Positions 36,735-48,216 are shown, counted from the first letter of the stretch. The stretch: DNA of 60,560 nucleotides from Deltaproteobacteria bacterium Ga0077550 (GCA_001464385.1 LNFB01000389.1:1-60560), one strand, 5' to 3'. Program-made: numbers and translations. The notes: a model not told the origin generated them from the letters alone.

Positions 36735-37679
36735 TCACACCTGGCAGAACGCGCCGAGCTCGAACCGGAGCCGCGTGTTCCCCACGCCGCGCTCGGCGTG
36801 GAAGACGTCGAGCGCGTAGGACTCGCCGGGGACGAGGCCCAGATCGTCGAGCACGACGTCCACGGTGAGCATCGCGTGCATGCCACCGACGTCGGCGACG
36901 AGGTGGCCGTCGAGGAACACCCAGACGTCGTCATCACCGCCGAAGGTCATCACCTCACCGCCCTGGTAGACCAGCGTGGTGTGGACCTCGGTCGTGAAGA
37001 AGTAGTTGTGGGCCTCGCCCTCGTTGCCGAAGCCCTGATCGTCGATGGGGAAGAACGCGTCGTCGTGGAAGACGGTCCGGCCCGGCGACTCCTCGACGAC
37101 GTCGAGCGTGACCGGGATCGGGAGGTTGACCTCGGGGACGTCGAGGTACCACTGCGCGAAGCTGTCGGCGCTCGTGATGACCGCGGGGCCGGCGTACTCC
37201 GGGTTGTAGATCGGCTTGCCGTCGGGGCCGAGGGTGTCGAGGACCAGCCCGGGCTCGATCACCCCGCTGCTCGTCGCGGACATGTCGACGTGGTCGATCA
37301 CGAAGTCGCGGATCGTCGCCTCGATGGAGCCGCAGGCAGGCAGCTCGCCGCCGCTCGAGCTGCCGTCGGTCGTTGGATCGGTGCTGGCCGTCGGATCGGT
37401 CGTCGTCGAGCTGCCGTCCGTCGCATCGGTTGCGCTCGCCGTGCCGTCGGTCGTGGGGTCCGTGGTCGAGGTCGTCGAGGTCGTCGAGGTCGTCAGCGTC
37501 GTGGTCGAGGGCGCCGTCGTCGACCCCGAGCCGTCGCCCATCGTGGCGCCCGAGGGGCCGTCCTCGCCGAAGGACGCGATCATGACGGTCGTGTCGCCGT
37601 CGCCGCCCGCGGCTGGATCTCCGCACGCCGTCAGGGCCCAGCCGACGGTCGCTGCGGCACACCTACGAACCAAGCGCAT
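36735..37679 (-). CDS. Fibro-slime domain lipoprotein
   Basis: 314 residues from the ATG at 37679, which gives a signal peptide with lipobox ALTAC followed by GDPAAGG and a Thr/Ser/Asp linker of about 80 residues. The rest is a fibro-slime domain: IRDFVIDHVDM, HDDAFFPIDDQGFGNEGEAHNYFFTTEV, the signature FGGDDDVWVFLDGHLVADVGGMH, and the closing YALDVFHAERGVGNTRLRFE. This PA14-like beta domain was named from Dictyostelium and Fibrobacter slime proteins and is found in cell-surface and extracellular-matrix proteins. Likely role: surface adhesion or matrix. Confidence 0.85.
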   Translation of the reverse strand: MRLVRRCAAATVGWALTACGDPAAGGDGDTTVMIASFGEDGPSGATMGDGSGSTTAPSTTTLTTSTTSTTSTTDPTTDGTASATDATDGSSTTTDPTASTDPTTDGSSSGGELPACGSIEATIRDFVIDHVDMSATSSGVIEPGLVLDTLGPDGKPIYNPEYAGPAVITSADSFAQWYLDVPEVNLPIPVTLDVVEESPGRTVFHDDAFFPIDDQGFGNEGEAHNYFFTTEVHTTLVYQGGEVMTFGGDDDVWVFLDGHLVADVGGMHAMLTVDVVLDDLGLVPGESYALDVFHAERGVGNTRLRFELGAFCQV

Positions 37680-37754
37680 CGCACCATGTTGCCCAGCCGT
37701 CGGGGCGGCGGTCAACCCGAGCCTCGGCGCGCGCGGCCCGTCGTGGCCGCGCCG

Positions 37755-38702
37755 TCACGGGTGCTCGGCGAGCCAGCGCTCGGCGTCGATCGCCGCCATG
37801 CACCCGGTGCCCGCGGCGGTGATCGCCTGGCGATAGACCTTGTCCGCGACGTCGCCGCAGGCGAACACGCCCGGGACGTTGGTGTACGTCGAGCCGGGCC
37901 GCGCGATCTTGATGTAGCCGGCGTCGTCGAGGTCGAGCTTGCCGACGAAGGGCTGGCTGTTGGGCACGTGGCCGATCGCGAGGAACATGCCGGTGACGTC
38001 GAGGCGCTCGGTCTGCCCCTCGGTGGGCCCGCCGGAGGTGTCGGCGAGCACGAGTCCGGCGACGCCGTCGTCGCCGAGGACCTCGGTCACCGTGCGGTTG
38101 AAGTGCACCGTGATCTTCGGGTTCTCGAACACGCGGGTCTGCATCACCTTGCTCGCGCGGAACGAGTCGCGGCGGTGGATGAGGTGCACGGAGGCACACA
38201 TGCGGGTGAGGTACTGCGCCTCCTCCATCGCCGTGTCGCCGCCACCGATCACCGCGACGTGCTGGCCGCGGAAGAACGCGCCGTCGCAGGTCGCACAGGC
38301 GGTGACGCCCTTGTTGCGCAGGCGCTGCTCGCTGGGCAAGCCCAGGTACTTCGCGCTGGCGCCGGTCGACACGATGAGCGCGTCGGCGGTGTAGACGGCG
38401 CTGTCGCCGACCACGCGGAAGGGCCGCACCGAGAGGTCGACCTCGTTGGCGAGGTCGTAGATGATCTCGGTGCCGAAGCGCTCGGCCTGCTCGCGGAACT
38501 CCTCCATCATCTCGGGGCCGGTGACGCCCTTGGGATAGCCGGGGAAGTTCTCGACTTCGGTCGTGGTGGTGAGCTGACCGCCGGGCTCGGGCCCTGCGAG
38601 CATCACCGGCTTCAGATCGGCGCGGGCCGTGTACAGCGCCGCCGTGTAGCCGGCCGGGCCAGCGCCGAGGATCAGGACCTTGCAGTGCCGAGTGTCTGCC
38701 AT
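37755..38702 (-). CDS. trxB: Thioredoxin reductase
   Basis: 315 residues from the ATG at 38702. FAD-binding GAGPAGYTAALYTARA at the N-terminus, the redox-active CATC disulfide (TACATCDGAFF), the NADPH-binding GGGDTAMEEAQYL, and the C-terminal GVFACGDVADKVYRQAITAAGTG. Length and order match bacterial TrxB. It reduces thioredoxin with NADPH. A possible upstream Met at 38735 adds eleven residues with no family support. It stands alone, 75 bp after the fibro-slime gene start on the same strand. Confidence 0.95.
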   Translation of the reverse strand: MADTRHCKVLILGAGPAGYTAALYTARADLKPVMLAGPEPGGQLTTTTEVENFPGYPKGVTGPEMMEEFREQAERFGTEIIYDLANEVDLSVRPFRVVGDSAVYTADALIVSTGASAKYLGLPSEQRLRNKGVTACATCDGAFFRGQHVAVIGGGDTAMEEAQYLTRMCASVHLIHRRDSFRASKVMQTRVFENPKITVHFNRTVTEVLGDDGVAGLVLADTSGGPTEGQTERLDVTGMFLAIGHVPNSQPFVGKLDLDDAGYIKIARPGSTYTNVPGVFACGDVADKVYRQAITAAGTGCMAAIDAERWLAEHP

Positions 38703-38804
38703 CGCTGCGGCGCAGCATAGGCGCCCGGGGTGCACGCGACAAGCCGCAGAACTCGCGCGCGAGCCGCCCGGGCGCGGCCGGCGATGGGCCGCCGCAGCGC
38801 CGTG

Positions 38805-40289
38805 TCAGGGCCCGCGGCGCATGCTCAGCGTGATCACCGAGCCGTCGCGGACGACGTCGAGGCTCAGGCGCTCGTCGTCGCGGCGGATGGCCTCGGGCAC
38901 GTCGGCGGCGTCGGTGACCGCGACGCCGTTGATGCTGCGCAGCACGTCGCCGGCCTCGAGGCCGATGCGATCGGCGACCGAGTCGCGCTCGATGCGGGCG
39001 ATCTCGAGGCCCGCCGCGCCGGCCTTCACCTGGACGCCGAGCCGCAGTTCACCGCCCGCGGGCGCCCGAGGTGCCGTCGGCGTCGCGGGCGTCGAGGGGT
39101 CGAGGCGCTTCAGCTCGTCGAAGCGCTCGGCGGGGGGGCGCTCGGTCAGCACCACGGGAACCTCGATCCGCTTGCCGTCGCGCTCGACCTCGAGCAGCGC
39201 GGTGTGGCCGGGGTCGAGCTCGGCGATGCGCGAGCGGAGATCCTCGAAATCGACGACTGCCTTGCCGTCGACCTTCGCGACCACGTCGCCCTCGCGCAGG
39301 CCCGCGTCGGCGGCGGGCGTGTCGGCGTAGATCCGGCCGATTTTCGCGCCGTCGCGGCGGCCGAGCTCGTCGTTGCCCGCGGCGCCGAGCCAGCCGCGCA
39401 CGACCTTGCCGCCGCTTCGCAGCTTGGGGATCACCGCCTTGGCCTGGTCGATCGGGATCGCGAAGCCGGCCGCGGCGGCGGGGCCCACCGCGGTGTTGAT
39501 GCCGATGACGCGGCCCTCGAGATCGAACAGCGGGCCGCCGCTGCTGCCCGGGGCGATGTCGGCGTCGGTCTGCAGGAAGTCGAGGTAGCTGTCGGCGTAC
39601 AGCCCGAGGCTCCCGCGGCCCTTGGCCGACACGATGCCCACCGACGCGGAGTGCTCGAGCCCCATCGGGCTGCCGATGGCGACCACCCAGTCGCCGACGC
39701 GGGTGCCCGAGCTCTCGCCGAGGGTCGCCGCCGAGAGGCCCGATGCGCCCTCGATCTGCACGAGCGCGAGATCGGTGGAGGGATCGCTGCCGAGCACCTT
39801 CGCCGGGAACTCGCGGCCGTCGTGCGCGCGCACCCGGACCCGCTCGGCGCCGTCGACGACGTGGTGGTTGGTGACGACCAGGCCGTCGGCCGAGTAGACG
39901 AAGCCGCTGCCGTGGCTCTGGGCGATCGCCGGCGGCCCGCCGCGGAACGGATCGAACCGGGCCTCGCGTCGCCCGCCCTCGGCGTGGACGCTGACGACCT
40001 GCGGTCCGACGCGCTCGATCATCGGCGCGAGGCTGATGCGGGGATCGTAGCTCGTCGCGGTCGCGCTCGCCGTGCCGCCGACCAGGGAGTCGACCGCGGC
40101 GACCAGGGCCGTCGCGCCCGCGCCCTCGATCTCGGTCGGCTGGGGGACGCTCGCGGCGGCGTCGCTGCTGCAGCCGGTCGGCCCGCCGAGGGCGACCAGG
40201 GCCACGAGGGCGCCGGCCGTCGCGAGGGCCGTGCGTCTGGGTCGCGCGACGTGGCGCGGGGGGCTGATTCGAGTTCGATTGCTGGCCAC
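38805..40289 (-). CDS. DegP/HtrA-like periplasmic serine protease (lipoprotein)
   Basis: 494 residues from a GTG. The N-terminal signal has a Cys at 40 (GGPTGC), probably lipidated. The trypsin-like domain has His143 (TNHHVVDGA), Asp173 (STDLALVQIE) and Ser250 (APGSSGGPL). Two PDZ domains follow (about 300-400 and 425-494). Substrates are misfolded envelope proteins; the pair of PDZ domains fits a DegP/DegQ type. The usual GNSGGPL is GSSGGPL here, which is tolerated in the family. Divergent neighbours are none; trxB lies downstream on the same strand. Confidence 0.9.
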   Translation of the reverse strand: MASNRTRISPPRHVARPRRTALATAGALVALVALGGPTGCSSDAAASVPQPTEIEGAGATALVAAVDSLVGGTASATATSYDPRISLAPMIERVGPQVVSVHAEGGRREARFDPFRGGPPAIAQSHGSGFVYSADGLVVTNHHVVDGAERVRVRAHDGREFPAKVLGSDPSTDLALVQIEGASGLSAATLGESSGTRVGDWVVAIGSPMGLEHSASVGIVSAKGRGSLGLYADSYLDFLQTDADIAPGSSGGPLFDLEGRVIGINTAVGPAAAAGFAIPIDQAKAVIPKLRSGGKVVRGWLGAAGNDELGRRDGAKIGRIYADTPAADAGLREGDVVAKVDGKAVVDFEDLRSRIAELDPGHTALLEVERDGKRIEVPVVLTERPPAERFDELKRLDPSTPATPTAPRAPAGGELRLGVQVKAGAAGLEIARIERDSVADRIGLEAGDVLRSINGVAVTDAADVPEAIRRDDERLSLDVVRDGSVITLSMRRGP

Positions 40290-40319
40290 GGTCGGCCCGT
40301 ACCTGGGCGGCCCGTCGGG

Positions 40320-41594
40320 TTATTCCCGGGCGCGCACGAGGTCGGACCACGCGTGGTGGACACCGACCGAGGCGTCGTCGGCCGCGTCGCCGGGGCGTCG
40401 CAGCCAGAGCGTCAGCTCGCGCGTCGCCGGCTCGACGAGCACCGTGTGCACGACCTCGTCGAGCCGCACGCTGCGGCCGAGCTCCCACAGCGCGGCGCGA
40501 TCGAAGCGCGGCGTGCGACGGGCGCCCTGGACGAGGCGCGCGTAGCGGCTGCACGAGGTCGGCGCGGCCTTCTCGCGCAGGTGATTGGTGGCCGCGAGCC
40601 GCTCGGGGCCGAGGCCCGACTCGGGCCCGCGCACGATCACACCATCGGACTCGACCTCGAGCACGCGCGCCGGCGACACGGGGTCGTGGGGCTCGACGAC
40701 ATGGACGATGTAGCTGCCCACGTGGCGCGCGTCGGTGATCGCGGCCTGGACATCGTCGGCGCGGCTCGAGCCGTCGCCGTCCACGTCGCGGCGCTCGAGC
40801 GCGTCGCGCAGCAGCAGGTTCGCGGGGGCGAAGCCCGCCATCGCGCCGGCGAGGGACGCTGCGTGCGCGCCGTAGCCCATGTTGAACAGCGCGGTCACGC
40901 CGGCCTCGTTGATGCAGCTCAGGCACGCGATGTAGCCGGCGAAGCCGATCGAGACCACGGGCTGTCGCGCGGGATCCGACGGCATCGTCACGAGGAGGAT
41001 CTGGTGCTCGAGCAGATCGGGGTCCGTGCTCCAGTCGAGGTTGCGCACGACCATCGGCGCGCCGTCGCGATCCTCGGTCACGCCTGCGCCCCAGCTCGAC
41101 AGGGACGAGCAGCCGATCGCCACGAGGTCGGTCATCGCGTTGAGCGCCAGCAGATCGTCGACGACGAGCTCGCGCCCGAGCGCGGGGATCTCGGCCCCGC
41201 CGTGCTCGCGCATGCCCGCGATGATGCCGGCCGCCTCCTCGCGCAGGCTCGGCGCGATGTCGCCGACCTCCGCGAGCGCTGCCCCGGTCGCCGCGAGCGT
41301 CGCGGGCGGCACGACCTGCAGCGCGTAGTGCTCGATCACGTCGACGATCGCTTCGCGCAGCAGCGCGCCGTGGGCGTGGCCCATCTGCGCCGGCGTGCCC
41401 CAGACCCGCAGGACGCGCTGGCCGTCGACGACCGACAGCGTGCCGTGGACGGTCGACGCGTCGCCCGAGGGCGGCGGCGCAGCGACGGATCCGCCGGGCC
41501 CGGGCCCCTCGCTGCGAGCGTCGGGCGACGGCGCTGCGGGAGGCCGCGCGCACCCGAGCAGCGCCCAGCAGACCCCGAGTCCCGCGATTCGCAT
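40320..41594 (-). CDS. C45-type Ntn hydrolase/acyltransferase-like lipoprotein
   Basis: 424 residues. The short signal peptide with lipobox LLGC (Cys15) is followed by a Pro/Ala linker. The body matches the acyl-CoA:6-aminopenicillanic acid acyltransferase/peptidase C45 family: MGHAHGALLRE, GCSSLSSWGAGV with candidate nucleophile Cys162, GAPMVVRNLDW, GFAGYIACLSCINEAGVTALFN and ATNHL. In the family, precursor cleavage exposes the Cys as an N-terminal nucleophile; the residue before it here is Gly161, as expected. The reaction is likely amide hydrolysis or transfer at the cell surface; substrate unknown. It is just downstream of nothing and 30 bp upstream of the protease gene on the same strand. 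Confidence 0.75.
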   Translation of the reverse strand: MRIAGLGVCWALLGCARPPAAPSPDARSEGPGPGGSVAAPPPSGDASTVHGTLSVVDGQRVLRVWGTPAQMGHAHGALLREAIVDVIEHYALQVVPPATLAATGAALAEVGDIAPSLREEAAGIIAGMREHGGAEIPALGRELVVDDLLALNAMTDLVAIGCSSLSSWGAGVTEDRDGAPMVVRNLDWSTDPDLLEHQILLVTMPSDPARQPVVSIGFAGYIACLSCINEAGVTALFNMGYGAHAASLAGAMAGFAPANLLLRDALERRDVDGDGSSRADDVQAAITDARHVGSYIVHVVEPHDPVSPARVLEVESDGVIVRGPESGLGPERLAATNHLREKAAPTSCSRYARLVQGARRTPRFDRAALWELGRSVRLDEVVHTVLVEPATRELTLWLRRPGDAADDASVGVHHAWSDLVRARE

Positions 41595-41686
41595 CCCAGG
41601 TCAGCATAGCGTGGTCGTCGCGCGACGTCCCCCCGGCCGCGCGGCGCGGGCTGATAGGCTCCGGCACTGCCGAGGATGGAACGACG

Positions 41687-43597
41687 ATGACGCGCGACGC
41701 GGGGCTCCCCATGCACGGACGATGGTGGTTGGTGGTGGCGCTCGGCACCGCGTGCGGAGACGACGACGGCGCGCTGGTCTCGAGCACCGGGGACGGTGGA
41801 TCGACCGAGACCCTCGCGACGACCGAGAGCGGCCCGACGTCGGCGGACACCACGACGAGCACGTCGTCGGAGGGCACGTCGTCGACCGGGTCGACCGGGT
41901 CGTCGTCGGAGGCCACGTCGTCGGAGGCCACGTCGTCGAGCGCGTCGAGCGACGGCTCGTCGTCGGAGGGCTCCGGCTCGACCGACTCGGGGAGCACCAG
42001 CGGCGGCCCTGCGTGCGGCGACGGGAGCGTCGATGTCGGCGAGGACTGCGACGGCGACGTCGGGACCGCGTCGTGCGTCGATCTCGGTCACACCGGCGGC
42101 AGGCTGGTGTGCGGGGCCTCGTGCGTGTTCGACGAGTCGGCGTGCACCGACTTCGTCCACCCGGGCTTCGCCGAGATCGTGATCACCGAGGTGATGCAGA
42201 ACCCCGGGGGGCTCGCCGACGACCAGGGCGAGTGGTTCGAGGTGCACAACCCCAGCCTCATCGAGGCGTTCCAGCTCGGCGGCTGCGTCGTCGAGGGCGG
42301 CGGCATGGGCGAGGCGTTCGCGATCGACGGCGACCTCGTCGTCACCGCCGGCGAGTATGTGACGCTCGCCACCGCGGCGGCGCCCGGCTTCGTGCCCGAC
42401 CTCGTGTGGCCCGGCGCGTTCACGCTCGGCAACACCAGCGACACCATCCGCCTGGTCTGCGACGGCACGCCGATCGACGAGATCGGCTACGACGACGGGG
42501 CGACGTTCCCCGATCCCACCGGCGCGTCGATGCAGCTCGACGCCGGGGCGCTCGACGCCGTCGCCAACGACGACGGCGGCAACTGGTGCGAGGGCGTCGC
42601 CGACTACAACCTCGGCGATCGCGGCTCGCCCGGCGCGGCCAACGTGGGCTGCTTCCCGGTCGACTACCTGGTGGATTTCTGCCGCCTGCAGTTCCCGCTG
42701 TCGATCGACGCGGTCCAGGGCGACGCCGTCGACGTCTTCGGTCGGCTATTCATCGCCGGCCTCACCGATCTGAGCGGCGTCGACGATCCGGCGCCGCAGG
42801 TCGCGGCCGCCGTCGGCGTCGGGCCCGACGGCAGCGATCCGGCGCTGGGCGTCGGCTGGGTGTGGCACGCCGGATCGCCGAACCTCGGCTACGGCCCGCT
42901 CTCGCCGGGCTACGAGGCCAACAACGACGAGTACCAGGCGACGCTCGTCGTCCCCGCGCCCGGGAGCTACGACGTCGCGTTCCGGTTCACCGGCGACGGC
43001 GGCGCGAGCTTCACCTACTGCGACGGTCAGGACGCGGGCAGCTCGAACGGCTACGCGGCCGCGGACGCCGGGCAGCTGGACGCGAGCCCGCCGCCACCGC
43101 CGGCGAACCTCTACTTCAGCGAGTACGTCGAGGGCAGCGCGAACAACAAGGCCCTCGAGGTCTTCAACGCCTCGGGTGCCACGGCCGACCTCGTCGGCTG
43201 CGAGCTGCGCTTCTACTTCAACGGCGCGGTGGTCCCCGGCGCCACGATCGCGCTGGCGGGCGACCTCGCGGCCGACGACGTGCAGGTCGTGTGCGACGAC
43301 GACATCGCCGACGCGACCGCGTGCGACGTGCTGGCCGCGGGATCGTTCTACAGCGGCGACGATGCGGTGGAGCTGCGCTGTGGCGGGGTGGCGCTCGATG
43401 TACTCGGGCAGATCGGCGTCGATCCCGGCGCCGAGTGGTTGGTCGGTGGGGTCGGGACCGCCAACGAGACCCTGCGCCGGAGCTGCACGGTGAGCACCGG
43501 CGACGCGAACGGCGGCGACGCGTTCGACCCGTCGCTCGAGTGGACGACGACGGCGCAGGACGACCTCGCGGACCTCGGACAACACGACTGCGGGTAG
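41687..43597 (+). CDS. Lipoprotein with two lamin-tail domains
   Basis: 636 residues; the ATG at 41687 has GAGGA upstream. The signal peptide ends in the lipobox GTAC followed by GDDDG and a Ser/Thr/Gly/Glu linker of about 80 residues. A Cys-rich segment (ACGDGSVDVGEDCDGD, ASCVDLGH, LVCGASCVFDESAC) resembles the myxobacterial DUF4215-like repeat. Lamin-tail domains begin at EIVITEVMQNPG and, near the C-terminus, LYFSEYVEGSANNKALEVFN. Between them is a beta-sandwich region. Such proteins are cell-surface or secreted; some accompany nucleases, but no nuclease domain is seen here. Confidence 0.8.
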   Translation: MTRDAGLPMHGRWWLVVALGTACGDDDGALVSSTGDGGSTETLATTESGPTSADTTTSTSSEGTSSTGSTGSSSEATSSEATSSSASSDGSSSEGSGSTDSGSTSGGPACGDGSVDVGEDCDGDVGTASCVDLGHTGGRLVCGASCVFDESACTDFVHPGFAEIVITEVMQNPGGLADDQGEWFEVHNPSLIEAFQLGGCVVEGGGMGEAFAIDGDLVVTAGEYVTLATAAAPGFVPDLVWPGAFTLGNTSDTIRLVCDGTPIDEIGYDDGATFPDPTGASMQLDAGALDAVANDDGGNWCEGVADYNLGDRGSPGAANVGCFPVDYLVDFCRLQFPLSIDAVQGDAVDVFGRLFIAGLTDLSGVDDPAPQVAAAVGVGPDGSDPALGVGWVWHAGSPNLGYGPLSPGYEANNDEYQATLVVPAPGSYDVAFRFTGDGGASFTYCDGQDAGSSNGYAAADAGQLDASPPPPPANLYFSEYVEGSANNKALEVFNASGATADLVGCELRFYFNGAVVPGATIALAGDLAADDVQVVCDDDIADATACDVLAAGSFYSGDDAVELRCGGVALDVLGQIGVDPGAEWLVGGVGTANETLRRSCTVSTGDANGGDAFDPSLEWTTTAQDDLADLGQHDCG

Positions 43598-43680
43598 CCG
43601 GCAGTTCCTGCACCCGATCCAGGCGCGCGCCGCGGATTGCTCGCGCCGCGGTCCTGCGAGCGGCCTGCATCCTGGGAGCC

Positions 43681-46077
43681 ATGGATCGCCGCATCTGCGT
43701 CCCGTTCTCCGAACTCTCGCTCGGCGACGTCCCCCAGGTCGGGGGCAAGACCGCGTCGCTCGGCGAGCTCACGCGGAGCCTCGCGGCCGCGGGTGTCCGC
43801 GTGCCGCCGGGCTTCGCGGTGACGACGCTCGCGTACGACGCTGTGCTCGGCCGCGTCGACACCGACGGACAGCTGCGACGGCTGCTCGCCGATCTCGATC
43901 CCGCCGATCTCGGCGAGCTCGCCCGCCGCGGCGCCCGGGCGCGCGCGCTGATCCTCGCCGCCGGACTCCCGCCCGAGGTCGCCAGCGCGATCGATGCGGC
44001 GTACCGCGGTCTCGAGGATCTCCATGGCCCCGACGTGGACGTCGCCGTGCGCAGCAGCGCGACCGCGGAGGACCTCCCCGAGGCGTCGTTCGCCGGGCAG
44101 CAGGCGACCTTCCTCGGCATCCGCGGCGCGGCGGCGGTGCGCGCGGCGTGCCTCGAGTGCTTCGCGTCGCTGTTCACCGATCGCGCGCTGGCGTATCGCG
44201 CTGCGCACGGCATCGATCACTTCGCGGTGCACGGCGCGATCGCGGTGCAGCGCATGGTCCGCTCCGATCGCGGCGCCGCGGGCGTCGTGTTCACCCTCGA
44301 TCCCGAGACCGGATTCCGTGACGTCGTCCTCGTCGCCGGCGCCTGGGGCCTGGGCGAGTCGGTCGTGTCCGGCCGCGTCGATCCCGACGAGGTGATGGTG
44401 TGGAAGCCCGCGCTCGACCACGCGCTCGACCCGATCCTCAGCCGCTCGATCGGGGCCAAGCAATCCCGGGTCGAGTATGCCCTGCGCGGCGCCGAGTCGA
44501 CGCGCACCGTCCCGGTCGCGGAGGTCGATCGCGCGCGTCGCTGCTTCACCGACGAGGACGCGATCGTCCTGGCGCGGTGGGCGGTCGCGATCGAGCGCCA
44601 CTACGGCGGCCGCGTGGAGGGCAGCCCCGCGATGGACATCGAGTGGGCCAAGGACGGGATCACCGGCGAGCTGTTCATCGTGCAGGCGCGGCCCGAGACC
44701 GTGCACTCGCGCCACGCGGCGCGGCGCTTCACGCAGGACGTGCTGCAGGCCCACCCCAAGGCGCTCGTCGACGGCGTCGCCGTGGGTACGCGCGCCGCCT
44801 CCGGGCCGGTTCGCATCGTCCGCGCGGGGGCCGATCTCGATCGCGTGCAGCCGGGCGACGTGCTCGTCGCCGACATGACCGATCCCGACTGGGTGCCGGC
44901 GATGCGCAAGGCCGCAGCGATCGTGACCAACCGCGGCGGGCGGACCTGCCACGCGGCGATCGTCGCGCGTGAGCTCGGCGTGCCGTGCATCGTCGCCACC
45001 GGCCGCGGCACCGACGTGCTCGTCGACGGCCAGGAGGTCACGATCGACTGCACGAGCGGCAGCGTCGGCCACGTGCTGCCCGGCAAGGTGCCGTTCGTGC
45101 AGCACGAGATCGTCCTCGATGCGCTGCCCAGCACCCGTACCGCGCCCATGCTCATCCTGGCCGATCCCGATCAGGCGTTCACGCACGCGCGGCTGCCGGT
45201 GAAGGGCGTGGGCCTCGTGCGGCAGGAGTTCATCGTCGCCAACCACATCGGCGTGCACCCCATGGCGGTCCTGCACCCCGAGCGGCTCGACGAGGCGACC
45301 CGCGCCGCGGTGCTCGCGGCCTGCCACGGCGAGGCCGACCCCGCCAAGTACTTCGTGCGCCGGCTCGCCGAGGGGATCGGGACCATCGCCGCGGCGTTCC
45401 ACCCGCGGCCCGTCATCGTGCGCCTGGGTGACTTCAAGTCCAACGAGTACCGGCGGCTCGTCGGCGGCGAGCCGTTCGAGCCCGTCGAGGAGAACCCGAT
45501 GATCGGCCTGCGCGGCGCCAGCCGGTACATCCACCCCCAGTTCCGCGAGGCATTCGATCTCGAGTGCAAGGCGATGTGGCACGTGCGCGAGGCCATGGGC
45601 CTGCGCAACGTGCAGCTGATGGTCCCGTTCTGCCGGACCCCAGAGGAGGGCCGCCAGGTCGTCGCGGGCATGGCCAGCCACGGGCTCGTGCGGGGCGAGC
45701 ACGACCTGAAGATCTGGGTGATGTGCGAGATCCCCTCGAACGTCGCGGTGATCGATCGCTTCTGCGAGGTGTTCGACGGCTTCAGCATCGGGTCGAACGA
45801 CCTCACGCAGCTCGTGCTCGGCGTCGACCGCGACTCCGACCTGCTCGCGGACAGCTTCCGCGAGACCGACGAGGCGGTGCTGCGGACCATCGCGGCCGCG
45901 ATCGCCGGCGCGCACCTGGGCGGCCGCCCGATCGGCCTGTGCGGCCAGGCGCCGAGCGACGACCCGGAGTTCGCGCGGTTCCTGGTCGAGCGCGGCATCG
46001 ACAGCATCTCGGTGACGCCCGACGCGGTGCTGCGGGTGCTGCAGGTGATCGCCCACGCCGAGGCCGCCGCCCGATAG
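43681..46077 (+). CDS. ppsA: Phosphoenolpyruvate synthase
   Basis: 798 residues, the usual PpsA length. The N-terminal ATP-grasp domain has GGKTASLGELTR, VRSSATAEDLPEASFAGQ and the QARPET end. The swivel domain has the phosphorylated His424 in GGRTCHAAIVARELGVPC. The C-terminal TIM barrel carries VRLGDFKSNEYRRLVGG, ENPMIGLRGASRY, SIGSNDLTQLVLGVDRDS and the catalytic Cys region GLCGQAPSD. It makes PEP from pyruvate and ATP for gluconeogenesis, consistent with a bacterium that lives on amino acids and lipids. An in-frame open stretch to the left is a shadow. The acyl-CoA synthetase gene is convergent, 13 bp away. Confidence 0.95.
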   Translation: MDRRICVPFSELSLGDVPQVGGKTASLGELTRSLAAAGVRVPPGFAVTTLAYDAVLGRVDTDGQLRRLLADLDPADLGELARRGARARALILAAGLPPEVASAIDAAYRGLEDLHGPDVDVAVRSSATAEDLPEASFAGQQATFLGIRGAAAVRAACLECFASLFTDRALAYRAAHGIDHFAVHGAIAVQRMVRSDRGAAGVVFTLDPETGFRDVVLVAGAWGLGESVVSGRVDPDEVMVWKPALDHALDPILSRSIGAKQSRVEYALRGAESTRTVPVAEVDRARRCFTDEDAIVLARWAVAIERHYGGRVEGSPAMDIEWAKDGITGELFIVQARPETVHSRHAARRFTQDVLQAHPKALVDGVAVGTRAASGPVRIVRAGADLDRVQPGDVLVADMTDPDWVPAMRKAAAIVTNRGGRTCHAAIVARELGVPCIVATGRGTDVLVDGQEVTIDCTSGSVGHVLPGKVPFVQHEIVLDALPSTRTAPMLILADPDQAFTHARLPVKGVGLVRQEFIVANHIGVHPMAVLHPERLDEATRAAVLAACHGEADPAKYFVRRLAEGIGTIAAAFHPRPVIVRLGDFKSNEYRRLVGGEPFEPVEENPMIGLRGASRYIHPQFREAFDLECKAMWHVREAMGLRNVQLMVPFCRTPEEGRQVVAGMASHGLVRGEHDLKIWVMCEIPSNVAVIDRFCEVFDGFSIGSNDLTQLVLGVDRDSDLLADSFRETDEAVLRTIAAAIAGAHLGGRPIGLCGQAPSDDPEFARFLVERGIDSISVTPDAVLRVLQVIAHAEAAAR

Positions 46078-46090
46078 GCGAACGTCGCCG

Positions 46091-47767
<1,677 letters not shown>

Positions 47768-47793
47768 GGTCGTCGCCTCCGCGGGTGCCCCGG

Positions 47794-48216
47794 TCACGCG
47801 TGCCCCCGCGACTCGGCCCATGGGTAGAGGTACGTGTTCTCGGTCTCGGCGTGGCGCTTCATCAGGGCGACGAACGCGTCGATCGTGCTCGCACGGATGC
47901 ACTTGAGCTGGATCTCGATGCCGAGTTCGTCGAGGCGGCGGCGGATCTCGTCGTGCTCTGCGCGGAGGCGCTCGACCCGGGCGTGGTTGTCGGCGTCGCG
48001 CTCGGCGTAGGCGGGGAAGAGCTCGCGCTCTTCGAAGGCGAGGTGCTCGCGGACCGCCCTGGAGAAGCCGCCCCACACGTCGTCGAGGTCGCGCCAGTCG
48101 CCGGTGCGCGCCCGGCCACACACGTCGGCGAAGCGGTCGCTGAACTCGACGTGATCCGTGCGGAGGTGCTCCGCGGTGCTCGCCTTGGGCGCGGGGATCG
48201 GCGCTGACATCGACAT
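47794..48216 (-). CDS. Hemerythrin-like HHE domain protein
   Basis: 140 residues from an ATG at 48216, with a second Met at position 3. The four-helix HHE pattern is visible: EHLRTDHVEFSDRF, VREHLAFEERELFPAY, RLRAEHDEIRRRLDEL and MKRHAETENTYLYPW. The His and Glu ligands for a di-iron site are therefore in place. Such proteins bind oxygen or sense oxygen and nitric oxide. No signal peptide. It lies upstream of the acyl-CoA synthetase gene on the same strand with a 26-bp gap. Confidence 0.8.
   Translation of the reverse strand: MSMSAPIPAPKASTAEHLRTDHVEFSDRFADVCGRARTGDWRDLDDVWGGFSRAVREHLAFEERELFPAYAERDADNHARVERLRAEHDEIRRRLDELGIEIQLKCIRASTIDAFVALMKRHAETENTYLYPWAESRGHA

Noticed and set aside
38730..41609. 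A 959-residue plus-strand frame opposite the DegP-like and C45 genes
   Set aside because: Antisense to two genes with catalytic residues in place; no domain in the translation.
43348..46056. A 902-residue minus-strand frame opposite ppsA
   Set aside because: Antisense to a full-length, motif-complete PEP synthase.
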